The position numbers and the translations under genes are program-made. From Planosporangium sp963837285 (GTDB taxonomy: Bacteria > Actinomycetota > Actinomycetes > Mycobacteriales > Micromonosporaceae), in assembly GCA_963837285.1 (NCBI GenBank), contig CAWIMS010000005.1, positions 1,860,001-1,924,000 on the forward strand: a stretch of DNA of 64,000 nucleotides. The letters are read 5' to 3'. The notes under the pieces were generated by a model. That model saw nothing but the letters and a program-made list of their open reading frames with translations. It searched no databases and was not told the origin of the DNA. Shown here in pieces: positions 7,899-15,899 of the stretch (its first letter is position 1; the number at the start of each line of letters is the position of its first letter).

Positions 7899-8975
7899 CT
7901 AGCGGCGAGGTAAAAGCCCGATAGTGCGGGCCAGCAGCCGGGTCGCGTTGCGGTGTAACGGGAAATCCGCGCCGTGCGGAAGGACGCCGCTGTCGGTGGC
8001 CAACCGGACCAGCCGCGCGGTGATGAGACAGAAGCGGAAGCCGGCGAACACTTCGTAGTAGTCCAGCTGCCGCACCTGCCGGCCGGTCAGTTCCTCGTAC
8101 CGCGCGACGGTCTCGGCACGGTCGGGCAGTCCGGGCAGCCGTGTGGCGCCGATTCCCGCGCTGAGATGCCGGTCGAGGTACAGGTACCAGGCGAGGTCGA
8201 TCTCAGGTGGACCCAGCCCGGCCATCTCCCAGTCGAGCACGGCGGCCGGGCGGACGCCGGCAAAGATGATGTTTCCGAGCCGGGCGTCCCCCCAGAGCAG
8301 GCTCGACGGTCCGCGTTCCGGTGGCGGGTGGCCGCGCAGCCACTCCAGTGCCGCGAGCGGCACGGGCGCGTCCGCGCAGCCGAAGAAGTCCAGGTGGTCG
8401 GCGTAGGAGTTGAGCTGCTGGACGAGCGGGGTCGGCCCGGATGCCGGCTGGTCGAGCCCGTCGATACCCAGCGCCACCGGGTCGAGTCGGTGGATGCGGC
8501 ACAGGATGTCGATACCCGCGTACCACAGCCGGGCACGGTCGGCGGGCGTCAACTCGGTGACCCATCCGGCCGCGTGGTAGGACGGCAGGTCGGCCGGCAC
8601 CCGACCGGCCACGAAGTCCATGACGGCGAACGGCGCGCCGAGCACGTCCGGGGTCGGTTCGAATCCCCGCGGCGCGGGCACCGGCACGTCGGTGTGTTCG
8701 TGCAGCGCGCTCATGACCCGGTACTGCTCGGCGAAGCGCGACCACGGGTACAGCCGGTGCCCGCTCGGGGCGACACGCACCACGAGTACCTCCCGCAGGG
8801 TGCCGGCCGGCCCGGTGCGGCCGACGTCCACCAGCAGGGTCTCGGTGGAGAACCCCTGGCGAGGCACCTCGACGCCGTGCACGACCACATCGGTGCCGGC
8901 CGGGGCGCGCTCGCGCAGCCAGGCGCCCAGCTGGGCCCGCGTCAGTTCGGGGTCACGTTGCTGCGGTACTGGCAT
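7899..8975 (-). CDS. APH/ChoK-like phosphotransferase
   Basis: This is a 358-residue protein-kinase-like phosphotransferase related to aminoglycoside phosphotransferases and the ACAD10/11 N-terminal kinase group. The catalytic loop reads LLWGDARLGNIIF, so the usual histidine before the catalytic Asp is Gly-like while Asp and Asn remain. The metal-binding motif is AVLDWEMAG. It may phosphorylate a hydroxyl of an intermediate or of the product for self-protection; neither is shown. It is the first gene of the minus-strand operon that continues with LLM and ABM. The divergent MBL cyclase gene begins about 100 bases away. Confidence 0.8.
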   Translation of the reverse strand: MPVPQQRDPELTRAQLGAWLRERAPAGTDVVVHGVEVPRQGFSTETLLVDVGRTGPAGTLREVLVVRVAPSGHRLYPWSRFAEQYRVMSALHEHTDVPVPAPRGFEPTPDVLGAPFAVMDFVAGRVPADLPSYHAAGWVTELTPADRARLWYAGIDILCRIHRLDPVALGIDGLDQPASGPTPLVQQLNSYADHLDFFGCADAPVPLAALEWLRGHPPPERGPSSLLWGDARLGNIIFAGVRPAAVLDWEMAGLGPPEIDLAWYLYLDRHLSAGIGATRLPGLPDRAETVARYEELTGRQVRQLDYYEVFAGFRFCLITARLVRLATDSGVLPHGADFPLHRNATRLLARTIGLLPRR

Positions 8976-9077
8976 GTCTTTTCACCGCGGCCCACGGTAC
9001 GGGCGGCACGAAAGCCTTGCAATCGCACGCTATCCGCCCTCCAGCCGGCCTTCAGATCCGCTCGTCAGGCTGATGGA

Positions 9078-9983
9078 ATGGCGGGACGCATGGAGGAGGT
9101 GTCGGATTCGGTCTTCGCGTACGTGCAACCCGACGGAGGCTGGTGTGTCAGCAATGCGGGGCTGGTGGTCGGGCGGACCACGGCCGCCGTCATCGACACC
9201 GCCGCCACCGAGCAGCGGGCCCGTCGGCTGCGCGAGGAGGTGACACGGATTGCGCCCGCACCGCCCCGGATGCTGGTCAACACCCACCACCACGGCGATC
9301 ACACCTTCGGAAACTGGTTGTTCGGACCGGATGTCACGGTGGTGGCTCACGAGCTGGCCCGCGCCGAGATGGCGCGCGGCGGGTTGGCGCTGCGCGCCGT
9401 ATGGCCGGACGTCGAGTGGGGCGAGATCCACCTCGCCCTGCCGTCGGTCACCTTCACCGACCGGCTCACCCTCCACCTCGACGAGGTCGAACTCCAACTG
9501 ATCCACGTCGGCCCGGCGCACACGACCAACGACGTGGTCGTGTGGCTGGCTGACCGCGGTGTCCTGTTCGCCGGTGACGTGGTGCTGTCGGGCTGCACCC
9601 CGTTCGTCCTCATGGGATCGTTGGAGGGCTCCCTGCGGGCCATCGCCGAGCTGCGCGCGCTGCGGCCGCGCACCGTCGTGTGTGGACACGGGCCGGTGTG
9701 CGGACCCGGGGTGCTCGACACCACCGAGCGGTACCTGCGGTGGGTGCGCGACCTCGCCCGGGCGGGCAGCGCGGCGGGCCTGAGCCCGCTGGAGACCGCG
9801 CTGGAAGCCGATCTCGGCGAATTCGGGGCGCTGCTCGACGCCGAGCGCCTCGTCGCGAACCTCACCCGGGCGTACCGGGAACTGCGCGGCACGGAGGCGC
9901 TCGGCGCGCACCTGCCGTCCGCTCCGGTCTTTCGGGACATGGCGGCCTGGAACGGCGGGCGGATGCCGTCCTGCCTGGCGTGA
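9078..9983 (+). CDS. MBL-fold polyketide cyclase (ActIV type)
   Basis: This protein of about 301 residues is a metallo-beta-lactamase-fold hydrolase with an intact metal motif NTHHHGDHTFGN and later histidines in VGPAHTTND, AGDVVLSG and CGHGPVCGP. The opening GGWCVSNAGLVVG and the ending AAWNGGRMPSCLA match, as I recall them, the second-ring cyclase/thioesterase subgroup represented by ActIV in actinorhodin synthesis. These act after KR and ARO/CYC to close the second ring and release the chain from the ACP. An ATG at 9090 is an alternative start. It converges on the ARO/CYC gene, with 16 bases between stops. Confidence 0.85.
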   Translation: MAGRMEEVSDSVFAYVQPDGGWCVSNAGLVVGRTTAAVIDTAATEQRARRLREEVTRIAPAPPRMLVNTHHHGDHTFGNWLFGPDVTVVAHELARAEMARGGLALRAVWPDVEWGEIHLALPSVTFTDRLTLHLDEVELQLIHVGPAHTTNDVVVWLADRGVLFAGDVVLSGCTPFVLMGSLEGSLRAIAELRALRPRTVVCGHGPVCGPGVLDTTERYLRWVRDLARAGSAAGLSPLETALEADLGEFGALLDAERLVANLTRAYRELRGTEALGAHLPSAPVFRDMAAWNGGRMPSCLA

Positions 9984-9999
9984 CGGGCGCGGTCCCGCG

Positions 10000-10935
10000 T
10001 CAAACCTGGGTGACCGTGGCCGCGTACTCCTTGGCGTGCTGCATCGTGGTGGTGCTGTTCTGGCCCAGGGCCGTGCGAACCATGGCGCGCGCGTCGTCGA
10101 CGGTCGCGTCCTCGCCGAGGATCGCGGGGATCGCCGACGGTTTGATGACGACGGTGTGGATCGAGGTGATCTCGACTCCGTCCGCGTCTTCGGCGATGAG
10201 CCACCGCCCGGTGTGCGCGGTCATCAGGGCCGGCGTCCGGAGTTGCTTGTACACGATCTCGCGCGACGGGAGGCAGACCCGCACCGACGTGGTGGTGTGC
10301 GTCGAACCGTCGCTGGTCCGGGTGTCCATCTCGAGGAGTTGGACGCCGGGGGTGTCCTCGCGCAGGTCGACCCGCGAGACGTGGGGCAGCCGCTCCGGCC
10401 ACGCCTGCGCCCGGTAGATGAAGTCGTAGACGTCCTCGGCCGCGCCGTCGCCGCGGACGACGTCGGCGAATGACAGCAGCAGCGCGCGGTGCCGGTCCTG
10501 CTGCTCCGCCCAGGTCTTGAGCGCGTCGAGTTCCGCGTGGCTGTTGCGGTCGACGGCGCGCGTGATCCATTCCAGGCTGGCCGGGTCGTCGTCGACCGGC
10601 CGGAAGTCGTGGGTGAGCCGGACCAGGCTTTCCCCTTCCGACAGCGGTTCGACGATCCACGCACCGCCCATGGCGGCTACCGGCGGTGCGGACACCTCCT
10701 GGCGGAACGCGATCCGCAGCCGCGTGCGGTCTAGGTGCCGACGCGACGTCCAGGTCTTGACCGCACCGTTGGCGGTGGCCCAGATCCGGAGCCGCTCATC
10801 GGTGTCGCCGCGTTCGAGGTACTCCACGTGGACGGTCGGCGGGAAGATGATGGGCCAGCTCGTCACGTCGGCGAGCAGTTCGAAGACGAGTGCCGCCGGA
10901 GCCAGCAGTGTGATCCGGTGTTCGGTCTCGTACAT
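10000..10935 (-). CDS. Type II PKS didomain aromatase/cyclase
   Basis: This 311-residue protein consists of two SRPBCC (START-like) domains, at about residues 1-145 and 155-311. The first opens MYETEHRITLLAPAALVFELLADVTSWPIIFPP, the signature of ActVII/GrhT-type didomain ARO/CYCs. The second has VYDFIYRAQAWPERLPHVSRV. These enzymes fold the reduced polyketide and aromatise the first ring (C7-C12) after C9 ketoreduction. It lies 13 bases after the KR gene and is the last gene of the core operon. Confidence 0.93.
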   Translation of the reverse strand: MYETEHRITLLAPAALVFELLADVTSWPIIFPPTVHVEYLERGDTDERLRIWATANGAVKTWTSRRHLDRTRLRIAFRQEVSAPPVAAMGGAWIVEPLSEGESLVRLTHDFRPVDDDPASLEWITRAVDRNSHAELDALKTWAEQQDRHRALLLSFADVVRGDGAAEDVYDFIYRAQAWPERLPHVSRVDLREDTPGVQLLEMDTRTSDGSTHTTTSVRVCLPSREIVYKQLRTPALMTAHTGRWLIAEDADGVEITSIHTVVIKPSAIPAILGEDATVDDARAMVRTALGQNSTTTMQHAKEYAATVTQV

Positions 10936-10948
10936 GCTGCTCGTCCTC

Positions 10949-11734
10949 TCAGTAGTTGCCCAGCCCGCCGCAGACGTTGATCGCCTGCGCGGTGACCGGC
11001 GCGGCCGCGTCGGAGACCAGATAGCAGACCATGCCGGCGACCTCCTCCGGCGTCGTGTACCGGCCCAGCGGGATCTTCGCTTCGAACCGCTCCAGCACGG
11101 CCGCCTCGTCGGTACTCCACATCTGGGCGTATCCCTGGCGGACCCGCTGGGCCATCGGCGTCTCGACGTAACCGGGGCAGACCGCGTTCACCGTGACTCC
11201 GGTCTTGGCCAGCTCCAACCCGAGCGCCTTGGTGAAGCCGACGACACCGTGCTTGGACGCAGAGTACGGCGCGCCGAACACGACGCCCTGCTTGCCGCCG
11301 GTGGACGCGATGTTGACGACCCGGCCGTACCCTCGGGCCAGCATGCCGCCCGCCGTCAGGACCTCACGGGTCACCCAGAAGACGCTGTTGAGGTTGGTGT
11401 TGATGACGTCGAGCCACAGGTCGTCGGCGATCTCGGCGGTAACCCCGCCGCCGCTGCGGCCGGCGTTGTTGACGAGCACGTCCACCGGCCCGGCCTGCTC
11501 CACCGCGGCCCGTACGAACCCGCGTACGTCCGCCACCACGCGGACGTCGCAGGAGCGGCCGTCCACGTCGTACCCCTCCGCGCGCAGGCGCTTGGCGGTC
11601 AGCGCGACGGCGTCGACGTCGCGGGCACAGATGAACACCCGAAACCGGCGTTCGGCGAGCGCCCTCGCCACGGCAAGGCCGATCCCGCTGGTCGCCCCGG
11701 TGACGATCGCCACCCGTCGTCCCTCGTCCGGCAT
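10949..11734 (-). CDS. Type II PKS C9 ketoreductase
   Basis: This is a 261-residue short-chain dehydrogenase of the ActIII type. The nucleotide-binding motif is TGATSGIGLAVARAL, NNAG is present, and the catalytic Ser-Tyr-Lys appear as ASTGGKQG ... YSASKHG. The PGYVETPMAQRVR region is typical of polyketide ketoreductases. It reduces the C9 ketone of the nascent poly-beta-ketone with NADPH. Together with the didomain ARO/CYC it marks the product as a reduced aromatic polyketide. The start has GAGGAGG just upstream, and the gene follows the ACP by 10 bases. Confidence 0.94.
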   Translation of the reverse strand: MPDEGRRVAIVTGATSGIGLAVARALAERRFRVFICARDVDAVALTAKRLRAEGYDVDGRSCDVRVVADVRGFVRAAVEQAGPVDVLVNNAGRSGGGVTAEIADDLWLDVINTNLNSVFWVTREVLTAGGMLARGYGRVVNIASTGGKQGVVFGAPYSASKHGVVGFTKALGLELAKTGVTVNAVCPGYVETPMAQRVRQGYAQMWSTDEAAVLERFEAKIPLGRYTTPEEVAGMVCYLVSDAAAPVTAQAINVCGGLGNY

Positions 11735-11744
11735 GTCTCCTCCT

Positions 11745-11999
11745 CTAGCGGATGTGCGCGTTGACGAGGTCGAGGAACGCCCGCAGGCTGGTGGCCTCGG
11801 AAACCACCTCGTCGCTGAGTTTCACGCCGTAGTCGCGCTCCACCCGGCTGGACACCTCCAGTACCGCGAGCGAGTCGTATCCGAGGTCGGTGAAGTCGGC
11901 GTCCAGGTTGTCGCCGCCGAGGTCCACCGACTCGCCCTCACCGGCGCACTCGCGCATGATCCGCTTCAGCTCGTCGATCGACAGTTCCTGCATGGGCAT
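11745..11999 (-). CDS. Type II PKS acyl carrier protein
   Basis: This 84-residue ACP carries the phosphopantetheine attachment motif LGYDSLAVLE, with the modified Ser in DSL. The sequence is acidic with a four-helix pattern, as usual for the family. GGGGAG lies six bases upstream of the ATG at 11999; a second ATG at 11993 could also serve. The gene follows CLF in the standard KSalpha-CLF-ACP order. Confidence 0.95.
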   Translation of the reverse strand: MPMQELSIDELKRIMRECAGEGESVDLGGDNLDADFTDLGYDSLAVLEVSSRVERDYGVKLSDEVVSEATSLRAFLDLVNAHIR

Positions 12000-12040
12000 G
12001 TCGGACTCCCCTCACACTGTTCTTCCCGGCGGTTCGGCAC

Positions 12041-13249
12041 TCAATTGACGGCCCGCACGACCATCGCCGAGTTGAACCCGCCGTGGCCCCGCGCGAGCAC
12101 CAGGGCCACGCGCAGCGGGCCGGGCCGCGCCTCGGTCACCAGATCGATGCCATATTCGGGTACCGGCCGCGTGGTGTGTACGGTCGGCGGGATGACGCCG
12201 TCGCGGATCGACAGCAACGCGGCGACGACGTCCAGCGGCGCGCCACCGGAGTAGAGACGGCCGGTCATCGTCTTCGGCGCGGTCACCGGCACACCGCCCC
12301 GGCCGAACAGCTTCGCGATCGCCTCGGCCTCGCTCCGGTCCAGATCGGGGACACCGGCGGCGTCGGCGAAGACGACGTCGACCTCACCGCTGGTCAGTCC
12401 GGCTTCGACAAGCGCCAGCTCGGCCGCGCGGCGCAGCCCGGGCTCCCGACCCGTTCCCGGCTTCGGGTCGAACGTCGCGCCGTATCCGGCGATCTCGCCG
12501 TACGGTGTAGCGTTGCCTGACCGCTCGCCGTCTTCCAGGACGACGATCGCTCCGCCTTCGCCGGCGACGTGGCCGCACGCCTCCACGTCGAACGGCAGGT
12601 ACGCCCGGCACGGGTCGGCGCGGGTACTGAGCCCGCCACTGGACAGCAGCGCGACCCAGCCCCACGGGCACAGCGAGCTGTCAACACCGCCGGACACCAC
12701 CAGGCGGGTACCCCGGCGGACGTGCCGCCTGGCATGGGCGATCGCGTCGAGCCCGCCCGCCTGGTCGCTGACGAGCACGCCGCCGGGTCCCCGCATGCCG
12801 TGCCGGATCGAGATCTGGCCGGTGTTGACCGCGTAGAACCAGGCGAACGACTGGTACGCGCTGACGTGCTCGGGACCCTTGCTCCACAGCTTCTCCAGTT
12901 CCCGCTGGCCGAACTCGAAGCCGCCCGAGGAACTGGCGGTGACGACGCCGATGTCGTACCCGGAAACGTCCGCCGGATCGACCCCGGCGTCGGCGAGTGC
13001 CCAGTCCGTGGCGACCAGGGCCATCCGTGTCATGTGGTCGGTCTGCGGAAGCAACCGGCTCGGCAGATGGTCACCCGGCTGGAACCCGGGCACCTGCCCG
13101 GCCAACCGTGCCGGATACCCGCTGGCATCGAACCTGGTGACCGGCGCGATTCCGCTCTGCCCGGCCAGGGTCGCGCGCCAGTAGTCGGCCATCCCGAGAC
13201 CGTTCGGCGCGACCACTCCGATGCCGGTCACCACCGCTCGCGGGGTCAT
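12041..13249 (-). CDS. Type II PKS chain length factor (KSbeta)
   Basis: This 402-residue ketosynthase-like subunit has the catalytic Cys replaced by Gln163 in LVSDQAGGLDA, the hallmark of a CLF. It decarboxylates malonyl-ACP and, with KSalpha, sets chain length. The gate helix reads FEFGQREL. Compared with the actinorhodin CLF as I recall it (Phe109, Thr112, Phe116), this protein has Phe111, Gly114 and Leu118. Smaller residues at the last two positions are known from longer-chain systems such as tetracenomycin. The start overlaps the KSalpha stop (ATGA at 13246-13249), so translation is coupled. Confidence 0.95.
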   Translation of the reverse strand: MTPRAVVTGIGVVAPNGLGMADYWRATLAGQSGIAPVTRFDASGYPARLAGQVPGFQPGDHLPSRLLPQTDHMTRMALVATDWALADAGVDPADVSGYDIGVVTASSSGGFEFGQRELEKLWSKGPEHVSAYQSFAWFYAVNTGQISIRHGMRGPGGVLVSDQAGGLDAIAHARRHVRRGTRLVVSGGVDSSLCPWGWVALLSSGGLSTRADPCRAYLPFDVEACGHVAGEGGAIVVLEDGERSGNATPYGEIAGYGATFDPKPGTGREPGLRRAAELALVEAGLTSGEVDVVFADAAGVPDLDRSEAEAIAKLFGRGGVPVTAPKTMTGRLYSGGAPLDVVAALLSIRDGVIPPTVHTTRPVPEYGIDLVTEARPGPLRVALVLARGHGGFNSAMVVRAVN

Positions 13250-14502
13250 GCCGCCCGCGCCAGCAGCATCGCACTCTGGAAGCCGCCGAACCCGCTGCCA
13301 ACGCTCAGTACCCGATCGACGCGCCGCTCCCGAGCGGTGAGCGGCACGTAGTCCAGATCGCACTCCGGATCGGGCTCGTGCAGGTTGGCCGTCGGTGGTA
13401 TCACGCCGTGCTCGATGGCCAGCGCGCAGGCGGCGATCTCGATCGAGCCGATGGCGCCGAGCGAATGCCCCACCATCGACTTGATCGAGCTGACCGGCGT
13501 CCGGTACGCGTGTGCGCCGAGGCTGAGCTTGAACGCGGCGGTCTCGTGCCGGTCATTCTGTTTGGTACCCGAGCCGTGGGCGTTGATGTAGTCGACGTCC
13601 CCGGCCCCGGCGCCGGCCTGCGCCATCGCGGCACGGATCGCCTCGGCCATCTCACGCCCGTCCGGACGCAGCCCGGTCATGTGGTATGCGTTGCATCGCG
13701 ACGCGAAGCCGGCTATCTCGGCGTAGACGTGCGCTCCCCGTCGACGGGCGCTGTCGAGTTCCTCGAGAACCAACATCGCCGCCCCCTCGCCGAGCACGAA
13801 CCCGTTACGGGTGCGGTCGAACGGACGGGAGGCGTGCTCGGGATCGTCGTTGCGCGGCGACGTCGCCTTGATCGCGTCGAAGCAGGCGAGCGTGATGGGC
13901 GAGATCGGCGCATCGGTGGCACCGGCGACCATCACCTCGGCGGAGCCCTCGTGGATCAGCTCGCAGGCGTACCCGACCGAGTCCAGACCGGACGTGCATC
14001 CGGTCGATACGAGGGTGACCGGGCCCTCGGCGCCGACGGTCCAGGCGACCTCGGCCGCGAGCGAGCTGGGCACGAAGTGCCGGTACAGGTGTGGCACCGC
14101 GTACGCGTGGTCCACCAGCCAGGACCTGCCGCCGTCGCTCACCACGACGTACTCCTCTTCGAGCCCCATCGTGGCGCCGACGGCGCTGCCCAGGCTCACC
14201 CCGGTCCGCGTCGGATCCAGCTCGCCGAACTCCAGGCCGCTGTCGGCCACCGCCTCCCGGGCGGATACGACCGCGAGCTGCGCGGCGCGGTCCATCCGCC
14301 GTACCTCCTGGGGGCTCAGGCCGTGCTGTACCGGGTCGAAGTCACACTCGGCCGCGATCCGTGAACGAAACGGCGAGGCGTCGAACGTGGAGATGATCCG
14401 GGTCGCGGTGCGCCCCGCGGTCAGCGTTTCCCAGAACCTCTCGACGCCGGCGCCACCCGGCGCGAAGACGCCGATTCCGGTGATGCCAACACGACGGCTC
14501 AT
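13246..14502 (-). CDS. Type II PKS ketosynthase alpha (KSalpha)
   Basis: This is a 418-residue condensing enzyme with the active-site Cys169 in STGCTSGLD, and His309 (NAHGSGT) and His346 (VGHSLGA) completing the triad. It catalyses decarboxylative Claisen condensation of malonyl-ACP units as a heterodimer with the CLF. The ATG at 14502 has GGGAGG about ten bases upstream; the upstream ORF extension lacks family character. It is the first gene of the leftward core operon, so the promoter and SARP-like repeats at 14503-14715 should drive it. Confidence 0.96.
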   Translation of the reverse strand: MSRRVGITGIGVFAPGGAGVERFWETLTAGRTATRIISTFDASPFRSRIAAECDFDPVQHGLSPQEVRRMDRAAQLAVVSAREAVADSGLEFGELDPTRTGVSLGSAVGATMGLEEEYVVVSDGGRSWLVDHAYAVPHLYRHFVPSSLAAEVAWTVGAEGPVTLVSTGCTSGLDSVGYACELIHEGSAEVMVAGATDAPISPITLACFDAIKATSPRNDDPEHASRPFDRTRNGFVLGEGAAMLVLEELDSARRRGAHVYAEIAGFASRCNAYHMTGLRPDGREMAEAIRAAMAQAGAGAGDVDYINAHGSGTKQNDRHETAAFKLSLGAHAYRTPVSSIKSMVGHSLGAIGSIEIAACALAIEHGVIPPTANLHEPDPECDLDYVPLTARERRVDRVLSVGSGFGGFQSAMLLARAA

Positions 14503-14715
14503 GACCTCGGTACCTCCCACAGGTGGTCGCGGTGCCTCTCGGGTCGCCGTCGGCTCCGCATCCGAGTCGAGACTGGCAACGGGTGATAGAGGCGGCATAG
14601 AAGCGACCTAAGCGGCGTCCGGCCGACGAGGCCCTGCCACTAGCGGCGCTCTATCGGTCGTGAAGGTGCGCGCTGTCATGCTTCACGACGCGACGACCCG
14701 GCGGAGAGGGACGCT
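14503..14715. promoter_or_regulatory. Divergent promoter region of the polyketide cluster with SARP-like direct repeats
   Basis: This 213-base region separates the leftward KSalpha operon from the rightward SDR-halogenase operon. Two near-identical 9-mers, ATAGAGGCG (14586-14594) and ATAGAAGCG (14597-14605), lie exactly 11 bases apart, the spacing expected for SARP heptamer boxes. A 7-bp inverted repeat, CGTGAAG (14659-14665) and CTTCACG (14681-14687), lies closer to the SDR gene. Both are candidate sites for the cluster regulators; no binding is shown. Confidence 0.5.
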
Positions 14716-15459
14716 ATGCGGCTGAAGGGAAGGACCGCCGTCGTAACCGGCGGGACCAGTGGACTCGGCAGGTGCATAGCCCGGGCTTTCGTGGCCGAGG
14801 GGGCCACCGTGGTGTGCGCCGCCCGCCGGGTGCCGCCCGCGCGGGAAGCGGACCGGTTCGACGGGTACCCCGACCGCGTCGCGTTCCACCAGGTCGACGT
14901 GCGCGATCCGGAGGCGGTGGAGGACCTGATGCGGGCGGCCGCGGACCGGTTCGGCCTGCTGGACGTGGTGGTTGCGGGCGCTGGCGTCAGCCGGCCCGGC
15001 CCGGCGGCCACCCTGTCCACCGAGGGTTGGCACGAGGTGATCGACACCAACCTCACCGGCGTGTTCCACTGCGTGCGGGCCGCGGTACCGCATCTCGAAC
15101 GCTCCGGCGGCGGTCGCATCATCACCGTCTCGTCCGCGCTGGCTGTACGGGTGGCACCCGGAGCCTCCGCGTACTGCGCGTCGAAGGCCGCCGTGGAGAT
15201 GTTCACGAAGGTCTGCGCGATCGAACTGGCCCCGAAAGGGATCACCGTCAACTGCCTGTCGCCGGGATTCCTCGACGAGGGAATCGGCAAGGCGCTCGCG
15301 GGCAACGCGACGGTCTGGGCGCGCTACCGCCCCAAGCTCGCCATGGGTCGCCTTGGTACCGGAGACGAGGCGGCATCGGCCGCTGTGTTCCTGGCCGGAG
15401 ACGACAGCTCCTACGTCAACGGGCATGTGCTGGAGGTGAACGGTGGACTCGACTGGTAA
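14716..15459 (+). CDS. SDR-family oxidoreductase
   Basis: This 247-residue classical short-chain dehydrogenase has TGGTSGLGRCIARAF for cofactor binding, a VAGAG in place of NNAG, and the catalytic motif YCASK with an upstream Ser in TVSSALAV. The start ATG has GGAGAGGG upstream. It heads the rightward tailoring operon. A role in reducing or dehydrogenating a side-chain or ring carbonyl of the polyketide is likely. The next gene starts inside its end (17-base overlap), which points to coupled translation. Confidence 0.88.
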   Translation: MRLKGRTAVVTGGTSGLGRCIARAFVAEGATVVCAARRVPPAREADRFDGYPDRVAFHQVDVRDPEAVEDLMRAAADRFGLLDVVVAGAGVSRPGPAATLSTEGWHEVIDTNLTGVFHCVRAAVPHLERSGGGRIITVSSALAVRVAPGASAYCASKAAVEMFTKVCAIELAPKGITVNCLSPGFLDEGIGKALAGNATVWARYRPKLAMGRLGTGDEAASAAVFLAGDDSSYVNGHVLEVNGGLDW

Positions 15460-15880
15460 CACGCTTGCCGTCAGGACGGCGTACCCCGAAATCCTGCAGT
15501 TCTACGCGAAGCACATGCGGCTGCTCGACGAGGGAGCCGCGGAGGAATGGGCGGACGACTTCACCGGGGACGCCGTATTCACCCAGAACGTCAAGCCCGT
15601 CCCGTGGCGGGGCCGGGGCGAGATCGCCGCGTTGATGCGGCGTGGCGCCGACCGGCTGGCAGCGAGCGGTATCGTCCGGCGCCACTGGCTCAGCATGGTG
15701 TCGATCGACCGGGAGGACGACGACACCGTCCACACGCGCTACTACGCGGTGATCTTCGAAACCCCCAAGGGCGGAAAGCCGTCGGTGCACCTGTGCACGA
15801 CCGGCGAGGACGAACTCGTCCGGCACGGTGATCGCTGGTTGGTGAGGTACCGCAGCATCGCCCACGACGGAGTGGCATGA
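15443..15880 (+). CDS. NTF2-like / SnoaL-type protein
   Basis: This is a 145-residue cone-shaped alpha+beta barrel protein of the NTF2 superfamily. Visible family traits are the long first helices (EILQFYAKHMRLLDEGAAEEWADDFTGDAVF) and the HTRYYAVIFET and RWLVRYRSI strands near the C terminus. Members in aromatic polyketide clusters include SnoaL cyclases, ActVI-ORF3/ORFA-type pyran cyclases and hydroxylases. Ring closure or dehydration is the inferred role. The GTG start at 15443 overlaps the SDR gene by 17 bases; the halogenase starts 20 bases after the stop. Confidence 0.78.
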   Translation: MDSTGNTLAVRTAYPEILQFYAKHMRLLDEGAAEEWADDFTGDAVFTQNVKPVPWRGRGEIAALMRRGADRLAASGIVRRHWLSMVSIDREDDDTVHTRYYAVIFETPKGGKPSVHLCTTGEDELVRHGDRWLVRYRSIAHDGVA

Positions 15881-15899
15881 GCCCGAAGGGAAGATCTTC

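Noticed and set aside
7974..9077. Long plus-strand open frame in front of the MBL cyclase
   Set aside because: It is the antisense shadow of the APH-like gene; the MBL family begins only at 9078-9090.
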